From positions 7,712,501 through 7,776,500 of the forward strand of contig JALDNG010000041.1 of assembly GCA_024349245.1 (NCBI GenBank): DNA of 64,000 bases. The letters are read 5' to 3'. Positions 60,996 through 64,000 of the stretch are shown here, piece after piece. Below the pieces are notes generated by a model. That model was not told where the DNA came from, searched no databases, and saw nothing but the letters and a program-made list of their open reading frames with translations. Made by a program: the position numbers and the translations under genes. The stretch comes from Neodontobutis hainanensis (lineage: Eukaryota; Chordata; Actinopteri; Gobiiformes; Odontobutidae). Position 1 is the stretch's first letter. Each line of letters begins with the position of its first letter.

Positions 60996-61140
60996 TAGGG
61001 CTGGGCAATACATTTAATGAATTTCACTAGTTTTCATAACAATGTCAAAAATAGCAATTTTTTCTTACCCTGCGTGATACACCATATGAAGTGTATGGGG
61101 CTGCAACTAACTATCTTTTTTTATTAATTAATTTATAATC
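60996..61140 (+). repeat. Two adjacent hAT-like repeat-end remnants
   Basis: TAGGGCTGGGCAATAC at 60996 and GGGGCTGCAACTAACTA at about 61097 match the starts of two abundant teleost non-autonomous repeats (TAGGGCTGGGCGATA.. and TAGGGCTGCAACTAACGA..). Only the ends are recognisable. Confidence 0.45.
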
Positions 61141-61505
61141 GGACAGTGATGTGCAATTGAATGTATAATGTATTGGACTTAAAAGCAATACTATTTTTTA
61201 GCTCCAACTGTGCAGACAGTTTTTAAGGCTATACCAGAGTGTGCAGAGTTTGTGAACGATTTATTCTGGGCTGGATTTATTAGACATTTAGAAGTATGGG
61301 TCAGAGTTTTGTCAGCTGGTGGTTAATTATGTTGTAATTTGATGCAATTAATGCAAATTAAACTAAAAAGCAGAATTAGGTCTAGTGCCAACAGTAGCGT
61401 GTATACGGGTTTTATTCTGCTAATTTCTCTGTTATTACTCTCTACCACTCTGGAGTTGTCTGTGGTCAGAGGCTGATATGGGTTTGGTTATTGCCCCCCA
61501 GCTGT
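61141..61505. other. No gene seen
   Basis: AT-rich, nothing recognised. Confidence 0.5.
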
Positions 61506-61716
61506 AATTTATATAGCGCTTTTCCCCCTGGTAGGCACACAAAGCCCTTTACCAGTGTTACAGCTGACCACTGGAGGCAAGGTAGGTTAAGTGTCTTGCC
61601 CAAGGACACAACGACAGTATGAACTGTGGGGAGAGCGGGATTTTATGATGTTTTGGGATGTTTCGAGCGGGGATTGAACCGCCCACCCGCTGGTCGAAGA
61701 ACGGTCACTCTACCAT
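61506..61716 (-). mobile_element. tRNA-derived SINE, shortened and interrupted
   Basis: The left edge reads ATTTATATAGCGCTTTTCCC, the complement of the GAAAAGCGCTATATAAAT tail. Then come GCCCTTTACCAG, CCACTGGAGGCAAGGTAGGT, GTGTCTTGCCCAAGGACACA and the B box (GGGGATTGAACCGCCC). The A box region is incomplete at the right edge. About 25 extra bases split the head at 61636-61662, flanked by GAGCGGGA and GAGCGGGG. The middle section present in the 46.6 kb copy is missing. Confidence 0.8.
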
Positions 61717-61813
61717 GTGTTGGGGTTCACCCCGATGAATGAGAGGGTCACTGCCCTGCGCCTTTTGGTTGGGGATAGGTCTTTCTGTCATGCGTGCCCA
61801 TGGGCCGGATAGC
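61717..61813 (+). pseudogene. LINE endonuclease-domain fragment
   Basis: Plus-strand codons from 61726 read FTPMNERVTALRLLVGDRSF and end at a TAG at 61810. This matches the N-terminal apurinic-like endonuclease region (F.P.NERV..LRL..G.RS) of the teleost LINE whose 3' part lies at 19.1-20.0 kb. In an intact LINE this domain nicks target DNA for priming. It directly abuts the SINE. No catalytic residues remain. Confidence 0.65.
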
Positions 61814-61865
61814 GTTGACTAAAACACTGATATGTCTTCATTTATAGATAAATTCTCGGGCTGAT

Positions 61866-61940
61866 CATGGCTCTCAGTCGGAAAAAGCTTGTTCTCTTCA
61901 GGTTGGTGCAGAACTCCTGCCGTTAGTGGAGAAGTTCAAG
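61866..61940 (+). pseudogene. LINE reverse-transcriptase fragment, same family as 19.1-20.0 kb
   Basis: TCTCAGTCGGAAAAAGCTTG, CTCTTCAGGTTGGTGCAGAA, CTCCTGCCGTTAGTGGAGAA and GTTCAAG align base by base with the reverse complement of about 19733-19808, so the relationship is shown within this window. In the intact copy that stretch codes LSRKRVACPLQVAGELLPQV. About 50 bases separate it from the endonuclease fragment, whereas a full LINE has kilobases between them: a large internal deletion. Confidence 0.8.
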
Positions 61941-61989
61941 AACTGCTTGTGATTCTGGCCAACCCAAAAAAAAAAGAAAGCTTTCCATT

Positions 61990-62062
61990 CAAATGGCTCC
62001 TGTCAGAAATCTGGGAGTGGTAATTGATGATCAACTAAACTTCACAAGTCATGTCGTTTTGC
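61990..62062 (+). pseudogene. Fragment of a second, L2-like LINE reverse transcriptase
   Basis: Plus-strand codons from 61993 give MAPVRNLGVVIDDQLNFTSH, the conserved VRNLGV.(I/F)D..L.F..H motif E region of L2/Rex1-type fish LINEs, which differs from the EFKHLGVLFTS of the family at 19.1 kb. Homology stops after about 25 residues; a 17-base A run occurs at 62209-62225. Confidence 0.65.
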
Positions 62063-64000
62063 AAATTTTGGTGTGTCTGCTTGAAAAGAACATGTCCACT
62101 GGTGTCAAAATTAAAGATTTTTTTATGAAATGGTCAGGCGGAGTCTCCATTATAAAGAATAGGGCAGAATTTGAAGTTTTTGTTTGCTATCTGTTTGGTC
62201 TGTGTTTGAAAAAAAAAAAAAAAAAGCTTTGAAAAAAGTATCTTAATCCCTAAAGGCCCCCAATTGGGGTCCATGTATAAACATGTGAGAGCCCCCTACC
62301 GCAATTATTAAATTAATCCTTTAAATTCATATTCCTACTTAAAAAATGGTTTATTGTTTCAACCCCTGAAATACTATCATTATTTATTTACAACTTCTAA
62401 GTTATGGTTATTATTTTTGCTACTTATAATGTTTTTGGTGCTTATTAAACTGCCCCGTAACTTTACCTTAAGCCTAATCTTGTTAAGAATCTACTTTAAC
62501 CTTTACTTTACACATCTACAGTCGTGTGTACTGTTTAAGCCAAAACATGGACAAAAAATAAACATCTAAAATTTATATTTTTTTCTTAGAATATTGACGT
62601 GGAGCTAACTTTACACCTGCCATGTTATACGTCCACTACGCACTGCCCTCGTCATCTGACCTCTCAATGTGTCTGTGCAAGCTGAGGTAATTATTGAGAG
62701 AGGTTACACTGTGTAAAGCTAAGGTAACCATGTGGAAGGTAATAGTGTGTATCAGAGGTGGCTCGGGTGATATGTTTTCTGGTGTGTATTTCACCTGTCT
62801 GGCCTAGGCCTGTACTTTACAAGCAAGTGAAAGGTGCGTGCGTGTTTTAAGACTTTATAAGGGAACAAGAACAGAAACCTAGGGTATTCTAAGCATTGTT
62901 AGAACAAATGTACAATAATATGTAATGTAGCAAAATAAGTAAAGTAAATTTATGCAATCAATAAGAAATAGAAATGGTACAATAAATGATGTTTATTGTA
63001 TTGTAAGCACTGTAAGGTGATCATGTGTTTCTTGAAAATTACCTACAAATGAATGTATTATTAGTAATAATAATAATACAAATAGACTTATACATTTGCA
63101 TATACATTTTTACACCACCTTTTTACTTACATGCTCATATCATTAAATGGGAAAAGCCGCTGCTCATTTTGCTGTTTTGTGTCTATCTTCTTGTTGATGT
63201 TGTTTGTCAAAGCATCTATTGTGTTTATTTGACAAGTCTTTAATTTTTAAATTTTTAAGTGTTCAAAACTTTTCGTTAAAGCACAAGAAAGATCATTAAG
63301 GGAAGCCCTTAAAATATGTGATCCACAAATGGTTCTTGAAGTAATGCTAAATATTAAGTTAACACGTATCTTACTTGAAATTACTTACATCCACAAAATA
63401 GTTTTTGTGTTGTGATGTCACTTTTGAAGCCAATATTTTACATATTTTGTGGTAACAGTGAATATTGCTATAGCAATTGAAGAAGTTGCTTAACATGAAT
63501 AGTAATAGCATTTAATCGTCTAGATGGATCAGGGAACACTACTCTTGTATCACCAACCAGTGAAAGTGGGACACTTAAGGTGAAGGAGATAGTCCAGCAG
63601 TGGATTTGTTTTGATTGGACAAAGGTGATACTGTGGAATAGATGGTGCTGTGCTCACATTTCCAACTCATTAGACGCACTCCAAGTCTCCTGTATCTGTG
63701 TTTACTGCCACTCTCTCTTTAGATGATCTTCACCATCTCTTCTCTCTGGCTGATTGGACAGACAAACTGAAACATGAGAACACTCCAAACCTTAGTGGAA
63801 TAGGTTAAGTGTCATGTGCCCATCTAAGTTTGAGTGCCACATAGAGGAAGCAGCCTGTCTGCCCCAGTGACTATAGCTGCTGAATTAGTCAGTCAGAGTG
63901 TTCAGTGCGGTCAGGCTAAGATCATCTTGCCAGTCTAGTCGTAACATAGTCAGGTCACACAGGTCAAATACCTGTTCAGATAACACTCGATAACCTGTTG
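62063..64000. other. No gene seen to the window end
   Basis: Contains an A run at 62209-62225, a short CCCCAATTGGGG palindrome at 62257-62268 and (TAATAA)n near 63063-63076. No exon or repeat family recognised. Confidence 0.5.

Overview
The window looks like a gene-free stretch of a bony-fish (teleost) nuclear genome. It is AT-rich, has long CA/GT and TA microsatellites, and shows no bacterial-style packing of genes. Its recognisable content is old transposable elements typical of ray-finned fish: tRNA-derived SINEs carrying the CCTTGGGCAAG body, a Tc1-type DNA transposon, a hAT transposon, and non-LTR retrotransposon fragments. I found no host protein-coding exon, rRNA or functional tRNA that I could defend. 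It could be an intergenic desert or part of a very large intron; the sequence alone does not decide this.

Layout. 0-6.7 kb: a tRNA-like remnant at the left edge, a GTAGTATA-rich low-complexity block (1.4-1.7 kb), otherwise unique-looking DNA. 6.7-8.8 kb: a SINE with intact 9-bp target duplications, then a hAT-like remnant and an internally deleted Tc1 element. 10.4-13 kb: homeodomain/POU-motif-rich blocks that look like candidate regulatory elements, and a second SINE type. 13.2-14.4 kb: a complete-ended hAT copy with exact 8-bp duplications, a dead BED-type transposase and an internal foldback. 19.1-20.0 kb: the 3' end of a LINE with a 13-bp target duplication and a foldback at its 5' junction. 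20-36 kb: hairpin, microsatellites and several enhancer-like blocks, best at 31.2-31.5 and 32.8-33.2 kb. 36-47 kb: SINE fragments, a 48-bp perfect palindrome centred on TTAA, and the first copy of a dispersed repeat. 50-52 kb: second copy of that repeat plus more transposon-like sequence. 61.5-62.2 kb: a nested pile of SINE and LINE fragments.

Nothing here forms an operon or pathway. The interest lies in insertion footprints (target duplications, foldbacks, tail-swapped SINEs, a back-to-back terminal repeat) and in the untested possibility that several GC-richer, motif-dense blocks are conserved developmental enhancers. No new gene system was found. The regulatory calls are visual judgements only; conservation could not be tested.
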